From the NCBI GenBank assembly GCA_009841255.1, contig VXMD01000049.1, forward strand, positions 1 to 64,000: 64,000 nt of DNA, read 5' to 3'. Every line of letters begins with the position of its first letter. Within the stretch, counting starts at the first letter, position 1. Shown here piece after piece: positions 25,747 through 34,253 of this stretch. The position numbers were made by a program, and so were the translations under genes. The DNA is from Candidatus Poribacteria bacterium. GTDB lineage: Bacteria > Poribacteria > WGA-4E > WGA-3G. A model generated the notes under the pieces. It was not told the origin of the DNA. It did not search any database and was given only the letters and a program-made list of their open reading frames with translations.

Positions 25747-26007
25747 TTAATCGCCACCCTTCATTGATGCCCACCCTACCACAACCATCCTATGGTCGGA
25801 CGATTTCTCTTTCAGCGTAACGTATTCACGAAATGCTTCTTCTGGCTCTTTGATGCGAACATTGTCAACGTATCTGATATTCCCTTCGATGTCAATGAAC
25901 TGCATATCAACCCTTTGTGATCCGAATTGATGTTTGGTAAAGTGGAAATATACGTTATCGGACACACCCATGAGTGCATCGGAATCTATCACAGTACCGT
26001 CAAACAT
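25747..26007 (-). pseudogene. Detached C-terminal part of the metalloprotease-like gene
   Basis: An 86-residue open frame without Shine-Dalgarno; the frame is open back to 26118 and overlaps the 3' end of the gene at 26064-26996. The hidden upstream part (KIWKTKWEDDDEIGITLRI) reads as a natural beta-rich continuation, so a single indel between about 26064 and 26118, near a C5 run, probably split one secreted protein into two frames. Alone it is unlikely to be functional. Confidence 0.5.
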
Positions 26008-26063
26008 TAATTGGGCTTGATGTAGTTCATGATTGCTTTCAATATCAATGCGAAGCGTTATAC

Positions 26064-26996
26064 CTATCTCATCGTCATCTTCCCACTTTGTTTTCCATAT
26101 CTTACTAACAACTGGGGGTCATTAACAGACGCATCGTTATTGAAATACTTATGTTTATCAAGCCATCGTATTTCATAATTGCGTAGATGCATAGACTCAA
26201 TAGTAGGATGTTTCCCGTCAACTTGCCTTGCCCCTACCATAAGCGAATCATTGTCTCGGTTATGCTGCAACCCAAAAGCATGCCCAAGTTCATGTGCTGC
26301 ACCTACCACAGGTTCATCCGTTTTTAAAGGGACTATCGCGTAAAATGTGTGATGATCAGTAGTGCATTTATTGCCAGAACACGATCTTACCATCACAGCA
26401 CCTATATTGTTTGTTAATACCTCCAAACCTTCAACTAAAATAAGATTAATATCCGATTTTACGCCAGATATTTCCGTTATTATCTGCTCCCATCTGTTAG
26501 TTGCATAGTGTTGTGTATCACGACTACCCATAACCGTGTAAATTGTGATACTATCACCCATACCTTCAAGTTCAAACGTTTTTTCTCCAAAACCGTTATC
26601 TAACATCTGCTTGCGATAAAAGGATTGTGCTTCTCTCGCTATTTTACCGCATTCATCCATTTTTGCTGATTTTGGAGCTGCGTGGTCTGTCGGGTAAAAA
26701 TATATTAACCTAACAGATTGAGCATGTAGCAACGAAACATGGAAAAATAGCATCAAAACCAAACTTGCTATTCGCCTACAAATCTGCACAGGATATTTGC
26801 TTATGTTGAGGTCAAAATACAAAAAGCACTTCACACCATTTTTTTCTATACTTTCAGTGGATAAGAAACCTTTCAGTTTTTCTAAGTCAAATCCGCCTTC
26901 TGTTAAACATTCAGGATAAAGTTGTTTGAGTTGTTTGAGTCTTTTCTCGTTGGGAATTATAGTGATTTTTTGAACTTCTTCAATAGTTTTCGTCAC
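26064..26996 (-). CDS. Metalloprotease-like protein with a foreign N-terminus
   Basis: A 310-residue product. Residues about 205-215 contain the zincin motif HELGHAFGLQHN (HExxHxxGxxH), typical of reprolysin/matrixin-like secreted metalloproteases; the usual Met-turn could be DSLMVG. An internal hydrophobic segment (LVLMLFFHVSLLHAQ, near residues 78-93) looks like a buried signal peptide. The first 55 residues (KRLKQLKQLYPECLTEGG) instead resemble the N-terminus of type III restriction-modification methyltransferases. The GTG start has AAGGAGG 6 nt upstream. It looks like a chimera and is frameshifted at its 3' end. Confidence 0.6.
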   Translation of the reverse strand: MTKTIEEVQKITIIPNEKRLKQLKQLYPECLTEGGFDLEKLKGFLSTESIEKNGVKCFLYFDLNISKYPVQICRRIASLVLMLFFHVSLLHAQSVRLIYFYPTDHAAPKSAKMDECGKIAREAQSFYRKQMLDNGFGEKTFELEGMGDSITIYTVMGSRDTQHYATNRWEQIITEISGVKSDINLILVEGLEVLTNNIGAVMVRSCSGNKCTTDHHTFYAIVPLKTDEPVVGAAHELGHAFGLQHNRDNDSLMVGARQVDGKHPTIESMHLRNYEIRWLDKHKYFNNDASVNDPQLLVRYGKQSGKMTMR

Positions 26997-27008
26997 GGGC
27001 GTCCTCCT

Positions 27009-27389
27009 TTACCAATGCGTCCAATCGCCTCTAAGATCTCTCGCAATATTGACATTTGAAAAGGTGACATCTAATTCGCTAGCCCTAAAGTATGAACTCG
27101 GATCCTTTATAATTTGGAGTCCTAAGCCACTCCTTTTGGATATAAGGGCTGAAGATTCATCTGTTGCTTTGGATCGAATGAGTGGTAGAATTTTGCGTAG
27201 AAATGGCTGAATATAAGTAACCAAAAAAATGTACGCAATACCTGATAGACAAGCCGTAGCGATTGTGGCGACTTTTGAGGACAAGCCAAGAAACTTTAGA
27301 ATCGGATAACACGCCAGCAGAGGGATGGTAATTGATACTGCCCCAATTAGCCAGAGAGTTTTTTCTCTAATAATTTCTATCATGTTCAT
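27009..27389 (-). CDS. Small membrane protein, paralogue of 25007-25231, with C-terminal extension
   Basis: A 126-residue protein. The first 65 residues match the 74-residue product at 25007-25231 and contain two membrane helices. The C-terminal 55 residues are soluble and absent from the other copy. It overlaps the upstream gene by 23 nt. Its stop codon lies in the Shine-Dalgarno of the metalloprotease-like gene that follows, implying a compact operon 27588-26064. Function unknown. Confidence 0.55.
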   Translation of the reverse strand: MNMIEIIREKTLWLIGAVSITIPLLACYPILKFLGLSSKVATIATACLSGIAYIFLVTYIQPFLRKILPLIRSKATDESSALISKRSGLGLQIIKDPSSYFRASELDVTFSNVNIARDLRGDWTHW

Positions 27390-27588
27390 TTTTTATCTCC
27401 TTTTTCAAATGCCGATAAGTTTGAATCCCTCTTTGAGCGATAAATCGAATTGCCCCAATCAAACTAACGACGATCAGAGCTCCGTAATGGAAGGTCTCAT
27501 GTGTCATCACCGGTAATTCTTTCCAAGATGTCCCATCGAATATGTTTTTAATAAAAAAAGGATATTTTGATGAATGTTGGGAATACAT
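27367..27588 (-). CDS. Small single-helix membrane protein
   Basis: A 73-residue protein with one likely membrane helix (YGALIVVSLIGAIRFIA, near residues 35-51) and a charged cytoplasmic tail. The tail matches the 37-codon ORF at 25209-25322. It overlaps the next gene by 23 nt. No known family. In gene order and overlaps the pair 27588-27009 mirrors the pair 25322-25007, indicating a duplicated two-gene unit. Confidence 0.5.
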   Translation of the reverse strand: MYSQHSSKYPFFIKNIFDGTSWKELPVMTHETFHYGALIVVSLIGAIRFIAQRGIQTYRHLKKEIKNEHDRNY

Positions 27589-27593
27589 ACCAA

Positions 27594-27891
27594 TTAACGC
27601 GATACCTCCTTTCCAGTTGTATCATTCATCTTGACATACGCTATCTCAAGCTCAGTTTTAACATCTTGCCAGTCTGCCCGGAATGCGAACGCAGTACATC
27701 CTGAGATTGGACGGCTAAATACACCAGTATTCCCAATTTGGGGATCTTCTCCAACAAAACTAGGATATACAATATCATCCCTCTTAATAACTGGAGATGT
27801 GAATAGAGAAAGCAAACGACTATGTACCTCACTATGCGGGTCTTCTGGCATCGCTTCATCTGATACTAAAAGTATAGTATTTTTTTTTCAT
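27594..27891 (-). pseudogene. Hypothetical ORF with a start displaced by an A9 run
   Basis: The body (85 codons from ATG 27851) is open to 27594 but has no Shine-Dalgarno at that ATG. An ATG at 27891 followed by nine A is out of frame by one; with eight A the reading would be MKKNTILLVSDEAMPEDP and continue to the end. It is thus a candidate for homopolymer slippage or a sequencing indel. I do not recognise the protein, which is soluble and about 98 residues if restored. Confidence 0.35.
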
Positions 27892-28066
27892 AACAAAACC
27901 TGTGTTCCGGGGTCAGTTCATCTATGGTGAATAGGACTTCGGCAAAACCATTTTTCTTTCTATCTGTCCAAATGTCATTGTGCACGAAACCTCTGTGACG
28001 GCATACAGCGTGTGCCTACTACTGTAACGAGAATTTTGAGATGCGTAAGTCATAATTAAACATAGA

Positions 28067-28966
28067 TCATTCGTCAAGTGTACTTTCATGTGCAGCATCA
28101 AGAACAAGATTAAGTTCGCGTAATTTCACAACCACAGAGGTTATTAAGCCATCAGGATCAGATTTGTTCCACTTAAGATATTTCAAAAGACTGTCAAGAC
28201 AAATATGAGTTACCGGACATGCAGATCTCGGGTCCGGTTCAGTAAAACATAACTCAGGCGTGTAATATCGTTCTCCATCTTGTTTAAGATGATAATAGGC
28301 AATATCAAGCCAATCACCGTGGACATGATGGCTCGCAATTCCGAATCCATAGGAATACATAGAATCTAGGTTGAATGTCTTCATAATCTCTCGAAAATTT
28401 TTACTGTCAAGATTCCAATTTTTATTTTTTAATAATTCCTTTTGGTTGATTCCATCCCGTCTAAGCCAGGATATAATACTCCTTCTCATCCTTTTTTCAA
28501 TTGGAATTAGTGGCCTTTGTTTAGCATTACTTTCCAAGTCCTGAAGCATTTCCTTTTCAGGTCTGTAGGAAGTTAAAATAAAACTTTGAAAGGATTTTTT
28601 TTCGGATTCTGATGTAATGAGGTACTCCATTCTTATTGCAGTCTCAAATATGAGGCGAAAAAAAATATGTGCTAATTCTTGCTGATGACTACAAATATGC
28701 ATTAGAACCCCTTCATATAGTTTCGTGATCCGCACTATGTGTCCTACAATTATTGCCTCGTTTTTGGCATACCCTTTGTTAGCTGTTTCTGCATCTGGTG
28801 CCGAAGCTGCTCCCGTTTTGAGCAGGTACAAGCATCGGTTCATAATTTCAACAGCGAATTTCATAAATTCCGTATTCGTATCAAAATCCGGCGGCGGTGA
28901 ACTGAAATCGACCCACTCTTCAATTTTCTTTAGATTTTGAATGATTTCATTCATATTACTTACCAT
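28067..28966 (-). CDS. DUF5677-like hypothetical protein
   Basis: About 300 residues, mostly helical, without membrane segments or signal peptide. The central part (LAHIFFRLIFETAIRMEYL, then a basic stretch KRMRRSIISWLRRDG, and SHHVHGDWLDIAYY) resembles the DUF5677 family, found scattered in mobile or defence-associated regions, function unknown. The start is uncertain: ATG 28966 or 28954 are both possible, with only a weak Shine-Dalgarno. It lies alone in the AT-rich accessory segment, with 100-200 nt non-coding flanks. Confidence 0.55.
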   Translation of the reverse strand: MVSNMNEIIQNLKKIEEWVDFSSPPPDFDTNTEFMKFAVEIMNRCLYLLKTGAASAPDAETANKGYAKNEAIIVGHIVRITKLYEGVLMHICSHQQELAHIFFRLIFETAIRMEYLITSESEKKSFQSFILTSYRPEKEMLQDLESNAKQRPLIPIEKRMRRSIISWLRRDGINQKELLKNKNWNLDSKNFREIMKTFNLDSMYSYGFGIASHHVHGDWLDIAYYHLKQDGERYYTPELCFTEPDPRSACPVTHICLDSLLKYLKWNKSDPDGLITSVVVKLRELNLVLDAAHESTLDE

Positions 28967-29103
28967 CCATTTTCCAAGCAGATTCGTTGGCAATGTATTT
29001 TTTTAATTTATCCATTAATTGTCAACTATTTCACAGCAAAGCTTGGATTGCTACAAAACATTCGTAAAGAGATATAAGAACGTAGACATTATCTTGTATG
29101 TAG

Positions 29104-29409
29104 CTACTCACTAATAGGAATTGGTGGTTTTTGCATTGGTTTATGGTGAAGGACCATTAGTTGCGGGGCACGAAACCCGAGGGATTGGTAAGTGCGACCA
29201 TCTTGGTCACTAAATTCAACTTCATAAGCATCACCGTTTGAAAGTATCTCGACTACTGTACCGACCTGTCCTCGCCACAGATTATGTTCAGGCAGATCAT
29301 GTGTGAGCGCAACAACATCAAAAAGTTTAATTTTTTTTACATTTCCTTGCCTTAGATAATAATCAGGCAAGTTCCGTATATTTGCAGCACTGAAAAAATT
29401 GGATTTCAC
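29104..29409 (-). CDS. DUF4926 domain protein
   Basis: A 101-residue protein whose central part (KLFDVVALTHDLPEHNLWRGQVGTVVEIL) is a clear DUF4926 match: a small SH3-like beta domain. GTG start with AGGAGG 6 nt upstream. It directly follows a DUF6883-like gene (16 nt gap). I recall such pairs as neighbours in other genomes and they may be a toxin-antitoxin or toxin-immunity module, but this is inference. Cytosolic. Confidence 0.7.
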   Translation of the reverse strand: MKSNFFSAANIRNLPDYYLRQGNVKKIKLFDVVALTHDLPEHNLWRGQVGTVVEILSNGDAYEVEFSDQDGRTYQSLGFRAPQLMVLHHKPMQKPPIPISE

Positions 29410-29425
29410 AGTGTTCCTCCTGAAT

Positions 29426-29758
29426 TTATAACGGATAAGCAGTTATCAGTCTTGGTAAATCTGAACCTGGTGCAATAATCCACGCGCTCCGAATTATTGC
29501 TTGTCTGTTCCGCCAAGCGAACATAGAATCAACGATGTAACGTTGTCCATAAATATCCCGTTGTCCGACTTGTGCGTCTTGTGCCTTGACTGCTTGCAAT
29601 AAGGCATCACGTAACTCTTCTGCATTGTCAGCAGTTATTCCAAGTGCACCCAAAAATAGGCGTGCTTTATGTTTGCCCTCATCATGCTCTGGATTGAGAC
29701 AGTAATCGCGCAATTTGCGGATGTCTACGACAGCACGTTCAGCATTTGGTATTTTCAT
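29426..29758 (-). CDS. DUF6883-like domain protein
   Basis: About 110 residues. The pattern AERAVVDIRKLRDYCLNPEH, then GKHKARLFLGALGI and NAEELRDALLQAV, is that of DUF6883. The domain occurs at the end of some polymorphic toxins and as stand-alone proteins next to DUF4926. I start it at ATG 29758; a TTG at 29815 would add 19 residues. No strong Shine-Dalgarno is seen for either. It likely forms a two-gene unit with the DUF4926 gene. Confidence 0.6.
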   Translation of the reverse strand: MKIPNAERAVVDIRKLRDYCLNPEHDEGKHKARLFLGALGITADNAEELRDALLQAVKAQDAQVGQRDIYGQRYIVDSMFAWRNRQAIIRSAWIIAPGSDLPRLITAYPL

Positions 29759-29950
29759 GAAATCTGTTATATCGTACCCGCTAATTTCGCATGTATACAA
29801 AAATTTTTGGGGCAACTTTGCTCAGTAAGGCATTAGCAAAACAACAAGGTGTTTGTGCCTATCTAACTCGGTATATATTATACCAAGATTGTGAAGCGGC
29901 TGTCAAGTGTGCTGTTTTTCGGTTTTTCGGATGTGAGGACCACTTAAAAG

Positions 29951-29979
29951 TTGGTACAAAATTGGGGACGTGCTATAAT
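29951..29979 (+). promoter_or_regulatory. Sigma-70 promoter of the M42 peptidase gene
   Basis: TTGGTA, exactly 17 nt, TATAAT. The -10 is perfect and the -35 matches 4 of 6. It lies 40 nt before the start codon at 30019. Confidence 0.65.
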
Positions 29980-30018
29980 GCTCACAAATAATAACACAAT
30001 CACCAAAGGAACACATAG

Positions 30019-31089
30019 ATGAACGAAACATCAATTGAACTTCTCAAATCATTGACACAAGCAGATGGAATCCCCGGTTACGAAACAGAGGTGCGCGAGA
30101 TTTTTCGTGAGACTGTCTCCGGTGTGGGTCCAATTGGGACGGACAGATTAGGGAGTATCTTCTGCACGCGTGCGGGAAATGCTGAACAGCCACGGATTCT
30201 ACTCGATTCACATTTAGACGAAATCGGGTTTGTTGTGCAAAACGTTACGGATAACGGGTTCGTTAAGTTTCTGCCGCTCGGCGGATGGTGGGCACATACA
30301 CTTTTAGCACAACGCGTCACAATTACAACGAAGTTGGGTAAAGTGCCGGGAGTGGTCGGCTCCACACCACCGCATCTGCTCTCAGGATCGCGCGATAAAG
30401 TCTTAGACATGAAAGACCTCTTCATCGACATAGGGGCGGAGAGCGAAGAACAGGCGGCTGAAGCGTTTGGTGTATTACCGGGATGCCCAATCGCACCTTA
30501 TGGATCCTTTATACCGTTGAAAAATAGCAAATTGTTTTCTGCCAAAGCGTTCGATAACCGCGTCGGTGTCGCAATCGTAATTGAGGCACTCTTGAAGCTT
30601 GATGAACATCCGAACACCGTCATCGGAGCAGGGAGTGTGCAAGAAGAGGTAGGGTTGCGAGGCGCGAGAACGATGACCGCAAGTGTGGAACCCGATCTCG
30701 CAATTGTGCTTGAGGGACCGCCCGCTGATGATACCCCAGGATTAAGCGTCGGTGCGACACAAGGGAAACTCGGCGGCGGTGTACAAATTCGGATCATCGA
30801 CTCCTCAATGATTGTCAATCCGAAGTTGGCAGATTTTGCGATTGAGACAGCAAAGAAACATGAGATACCGTACCAACTCGGGGTGCGCCAATCCGGTGGA
30901 ACCGATGGCGGCGCAATCCATCAATCCGGTAGAGGCGTGCCGTCCGTTGTGCTCGGTGTGCCGTCCCGTTATATCCATAGCCATGTCTCAATCATCAACA
31001 TTGATGACTACACCGCCGCATTGGATTTGACGATGCACCTTGTGCGTGAGATTGATGCATCTGCTCTGGAAGGATTTTTGTTCGGTTAG
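30019..31089 (+). CDS. M42-family metallo-aminopeptidase
   Basis: A 356-residue cytosolic peptidase of the M42 (glutamyl aminopeptidase/PepA-like, FrvX) family. Di-metal ligands are visible in order: His in LDSHLDEIG near 66, Asp in KAFDNRVG near 182, Glu pair in SVQEEVGLRG near 214, an acidic residue in VLEGPP near 236 and the C-terminal His in RYIHSHVS near 325. Family members form large tetrahedral complexes that trim peptides; some act as cellulases or deblocking enzymes. It has a good promoter and AAAGGA 9 nt before ATG. Confidence 0.88.
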   Translation: MNETSIELLKSLTQADGIPGYETEVREIFRETVSGVGPIGTDRLGSIFCTRAGNAEQPRILLDSHLDEIGFVVQNVTDNGFVKFLPLGGWWAHTLLAQRVTITTKLGKVPGVVGSTPPHLLSGSRDKVLDMKDLFIDIGAESEEQAAEAFGVLPGCPIAPYGSFIPLKNSKLFSAKAFDNRVGVAIVIEALLKLDEHPNTVIGAGSVQEEVGLRGARTMTASVEPDLAIVLEGPPADDTPGLSVGATQGKLGGGVQIRIIDSSMIVNPKLADFAIETAKKHEIPYQLGVRQSGGTDGGAIHQSGRGVPSVVLGVPSRYIHSHVSIINIDDYTAALDLTMHLVREIDASALEGFLFG

Positions 31090-31153
31090 TCACTCGGTTC
31101 GTTCCACCGTAAGTCTGTTTTAGAGTCCCTAAATCCACTCTGGAGGATAAGCA

Positions 31154-31990
31154 ATGACAACCTTACCGAAAGTCTCGTTTTGTAATCATCAAATCAGTAA
31201 GTTGATAATTGGGGATAATCCGATTTACGGCTATTCTCATTTCAACCAACTCCTTTCGCAGCACCAGCAGGAATACCATACACCCGAACGGGTCGTGGCA
31301 ACGCTCAAACGGGCAGAAGAGGCGGGACTCAATGCGTGGCAGAATAGCTTAACGGAACGCTCGCTCTCCGACCTGCAGCGGTACCGAAATGAAGGTGGCA
31401 CAATGCACTGGTTCTGCCTGAGTCCCGGTGGGCTTTGGTATGACGAACCGGACGCTGTCTTTGAAGCCGCAAAGCACGATCCGTTCGGCATGGCACCACA
31501 CGGTGGAGGCGTTGGTCACAGGTGTCTACGCGAAAACAGGCTCGATCACCTACAGGACATTCTCAAACGGGTTCGGGATACCGGTGCGCTCGTTGGATTG
31601 TCTGTCCATGATCCGAAACTCCTACATATCGCTGAAGACGAGGACTGGGACGTAGACTACTATATGACAGGACTCTATAACCTACACGGGGGTGCTGACA
31701 AGTTCCGAGAGAAATTTGGTTACGCGCCCTTGGGCGAAATCTACGCGCGCGAGGATCGCGATGAAATGTGTAAAGCGATACAGCGGACTGAGAAGCCGTG
31801 TCTCATCTTCAAGGTGCTTGCCGCGGGGAGGACCATCGGAAACCCGGATCAGATTCGTGAAGAGGTGAAATTCGCGATAGAAAACACCAAGCCGATTGAT
31901 CCGCTTTTGCTCGGTATGTATCAACAATTCGGCGATCAGATCGGTCAGAACGCACAGTTGATTACGGAACTCTGCGCGGAATTGGAATAG
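31154..31990 (+). CDS. Hypothetical TIM-barrel-like protein
   Basis: A 278-residue cytosolic protein I do not assign to a named enzyme. Features suggest a TIM barrel related to aldo/keto reductase-like proteins: ISKLIIGDNPIYGY at the start, RAEEAGLNAWQNS, VGLSVHDPKLLHIAE, MTGLYNLHGG, and EKPCLIFKVLAAGR. No catalytic Tyr/Lys of true aldo/keto reductases is apparent. Strong Shine-Dalgarno (GGAGGATAAGCA). The flanking M42 peptidase and aldo/keto reductase are in the same direction. Confidence 0.6.
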   Translation: MTTLPKVSFCNHQISKLIIGDNPIYGYSHFNQLLSQHQQEYHTPERVVATLKRAEEAGLNAWQNSLTERSLSDLQRYRNEGGTMHWFCLSPGGLWYDEPDAVFEAAKHDPFGMAPHGGGVGHRCLRENRLDHLQDILKRVRDTGALVGLSVHDPKLLHIAEDEDWDVDYYMTGLYNLHGGADKFREKFGYAPLGEIYAREDRDEMCKAIQRTEKPCLIFKVLAAGRTIGNPDQIREEVKFAIENTKPIDPLLLGMYQQFGDQIGQNAQLITELCAELE

Positions 31991-32084
31991 ATCGTAATAT
32001 TAGCCATCAGAAGAATAGCTATCAGCCATGAGCAAAGAGAGTGGAAGCCTGGAAGTTCTTCCCACTTTCTTCCATCCTTCCATC

Positions 32085-32150
32085 CAAGCACTGGCTGCTG
32101 ACTGCTGAAAGGATTTTTTGTAAAAAATCCGACCTGACAACTGACTGCCA
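32085..32150. repeat. 7-bp tandem repeat segment
   Basis: GCTGACTGCTGA followed by a short hairpin-like GGATTTTTTGTAAAAAATCC and another ACTGACTGCC. Same heptamer style as at 13.56, 14.53, 36.24 and 39.46 kb. No gene in 31991-32156. Confidence 0.5.
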
Positions 32151-32171
32151 TACATCATGGAGGCTGAAAAA

Positions 32172-33155
32172 ATGGAGATGCGAACGTGTGGAAAATCTGG
32201 AATTGAAATCTCACCGATGGGCATTGGATGCTGGTCTTATGGGGGTGGCGACTACTGGGGACCGCAAGCGCAATCAGACGTTACCGCTGTTGCTAACGCA
32301 GCATTGGATGCTGGCATCAATTTTTTCGATACAGCGGAAGGCTATAACAACGGACGGAGCGAAGAGGCACTCGCTGTCGCATTGAAGGACAGACGACACG
32401 AGGCGGTTATCGGTACGAAGGTAAGCAGACCAGACCCCGCCACGATACGTGAACACTGCGAGGCGAGCCTCCAACGATTGCAAACGGACTATGTTGACAT
32501 CTACATGATTCACTGGCCCGACGATGAAATTGCCATTGAAGAAAGTATGGCAGAGTTAACGCGCCTACAAGAAGATGGACTTATCCGTGCTATCGGTGTC
32601 AGTAACTTCGGGGTGGAGCAACTCACAGCGGCTCTTAACACGGGCGCTTCTATTGCCGTGAATCAACTCTGCTATAACCTCTTGTCACGGGCGATAGAAC
32701 CGGCATTGCTTCCATTGTGCCGAGAGCATAACGTCGGTATTTTGGGATATATGCCACTGTTGCAGGGAATTTTGACAGGGCAGTACAAAAGTGCAGAGGA
32801 GATCCCATCGGTACATTCTCGATTCCGCCATTTTCGAAATGACCGAGAAGAAGCTTCGCACGGCGAGGAAGGTGCCGAGGAAGAAATGTTTGAGACCTTA
32901 GAGGCTATCCGGCACATCGCGGAAGCGGATCAGATTCCGATGAGCCGATTGGCTATCGCTTGGGCGATGGCACGTCCCGGCATCACGTGTATGCTCGTCG
33001 GCACCCGAAATATAAATGAACTGACAGAAAACTTGCACGTTGTTGAATACACGCCGTCTGCTGATGTGATTGAGCGCCTTGACGCAGTGACCGCACCCCT
33101 TTTAGAAAAAATGGGAGCAAACCCAGACTATTTCACAGGGGCAAAGATTCATTAG
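32172..33155 (+). CDS. Aldo/keto reductase
   Basis: About 327 residues, NADPH-dependent. Catalytic residues are recognisable: Asp and Tyr in FFDTAEGYNNGRSEE (near 53-60), Lys in VIGTKVSRP (near 82) and His in YMIHWPDDE (near 118); ITCMLVGTRN near the end is the cofactor phosphate loop. An acidic insertion around residue 235 (EEASHGEEGAEEE) is unusual. The start at 32172 is chosen because GGAGG lies 8 nt upstream; that GGAGG falls within an alternative five-codon extension from 32157. Cytosolic; substrate unknown. Confidence 0.85.
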   Translation: MEMRTCGKSGIEISPMGIGCWSYGGGDYWGPQAQSDVTAVANAALDAGINFFDTAEGYNNGRSEEALAVALKDRRHEAVIGTKVSRPDPATIREHCEASLQRLQTDYVDIYMIHWPDDEIAIEESMAELTRLQEDGLIRAIGVSNFGVEQLTAALNTGASIAVNQLCYNLLSRAIEPALLPLCREHNVGILGYMPLLQGILTGQYKSAEEIPSVHSRFRHFRNDREEASHGEEGAEEEMFETLEAIRHIAEADQIPMSRLAIAWAMARPGITCMLVGTRNINELTENLHVVEYTPSADVIERLDAVTAPLLEKMGANPDYFTGAKIH

Positions 33156-33214
33156 CCTTGCATCCGCACAGGGCATTCTGTCCCTGTAGGCAGTTAGAGA
33201 GGGAGGAATTTATA

Positions 33215-34099
33215 GTGGAACAGTTAGGTAAATTTAACAAAGATTTAGGCAGCCCGTTGGGAACAGCACCTGCCGATCTTACGCAAACAAATGCCGATGG
33301 TAAACCAGTCGTTCCTTTAACGCAGGAACAGAAATACCTGTTCGATAAGAACGGATGGCTCTTGGTCCCAGGAGTCTTGACGGAATCGGAGATCGAGGAG
33401 ATGCGCGATTTCTGCTACCGCTTAAAGCATGACCCTGAAACAATTCCCCAACATCACCGCTCGACTTACGGGGGTCCTTTGGAGAAGTTGACGGATCATC
33501 CGGTCATCGTGGCGTTCGGAAACGAATTCCTTGCCTCGTCCTATCTCGCCTCGGACACCTGTTACGGGTTCCGTATGGAGATGAGTTTTTTGGCATTACG
33601 TTCCACAACGGACGAAACGCCTTTCAAATTCCATGCCCATAACGGCAACGGTATGTTGCGGATGCCGGGAGACTGTCATCAGTATTCGTGCCTTCCGGGT
33701 CAAGCTTACAGTGGTTTGACGCGCGTCGTCTGGGAACTTAACCCGGTGGAGAAAAGGGATGGTGGCACGATGTTCATTACGGGTAGCCACAAAGCGGCTT
33801 ATACCGCACCAGAGGGTGCCCACACACAAGATTGGGGGTTCTGGGATACCTATTCTTGCCCTGCTGGATCGGTTATTATCTTTACGGAAGCAATCACGCA
33901 TAGCGGGCAGCCGTGGCAAAATTCTGATACCGATCGCGTGGCGGTTTTCAACGCCTATAACTCCGTAGACAAACGGTGGAGTCTTTCAAAGCCACCACAG
34001 GCACAGCTTGACGAAATGCCACCGAAACGCCAGACCCTCTTCCGTGAGGCTTACGTAAAGGGCAACGTAACCGGTACAAAGTTCGACATGGCACTCTGA
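33215..34099 (+). CDS. PhyH-family dioxygenase-like protein with altered metal motif
   Basis: About 294 residues from a GTG preceded by GGGAGG (8 nt); the frame is open further upstream but without a ribosome-binding site. It is related to phytanoyl-CoA dioxygenases: LFDKNGWLLVPGVL near the start, FITGSHKAAY, the distal His in ITHSGQPW and an Arg in DRVAVFNAYN. At the position of the His-x-Asp iron motif it reads FHAHNGNG, that is His-x-His-Asn, so the carboxylate ligand appears missing. Either the alignment shifts or the iron site is non-standard. The substrate is unknown. Confidence 0.75.
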   Translation: MEQLGKFNKDLGSPLGTAPADLTQTNADGKPVVPLTQEQKYLFDKNGWLLVPGVLTESEIEEMRDFCYRLKHDPETIPQHHRSTYGGPLEKLTDHPVIVAFGNEFLASSYLASDTCYGFRMEMSFLALRSTTDETPFKFHAHNGNGMLRMPGDCHQYSCLPGQAYSGLTRVVWELNPVEKRDGGTMFITGSHKAAYTAPEGAHTQDWGFWDTYSCPAGSVIIFTEAITHSGQPWQNSDTDRVAVFNAYNSVDKRWSLSKPPQAQLDEMPPKRQTLFREAYVKGNVTGTKFDMAL

Positions 34100-34179
34100 A
34101 TAGCCGTCAGCAGGCACTTGTGGGAGCGAACTCAGCTCGCGATTCTTTCAGTTAAAATAGCGCGTAGCTTGGAACGAAG

Positions 34180-34253
34180 TGGAAAGCGGGTCTACGAAGA
34201 GGAACGTGAAAATCACCAACTCATCTAATCGAACCGCAAGGAAAATTAAAAAT
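34180..34253 (+). repeat. Dispersed RBS-carrying repeat, copy 7
   Basis: GGTCTACGAAG followed by ATCGAACCGCAAGG and an AT-rich stretch directly before the ATG at 34254. Just upstream (34110-34137) a REP-like GGGAGCGAACTCAGCTCGCGA hairpin sequence occurs. Confidence 0.65.

Noticed and set aside
26110-26125. In-frame TGA upstream of the protease C-terminal fragment as another selenocysteine codon
   Set aside because: The codons before it do not continue a homologous frame, there is no Cys-type motif context, and an indel explains the overlap of frames better.
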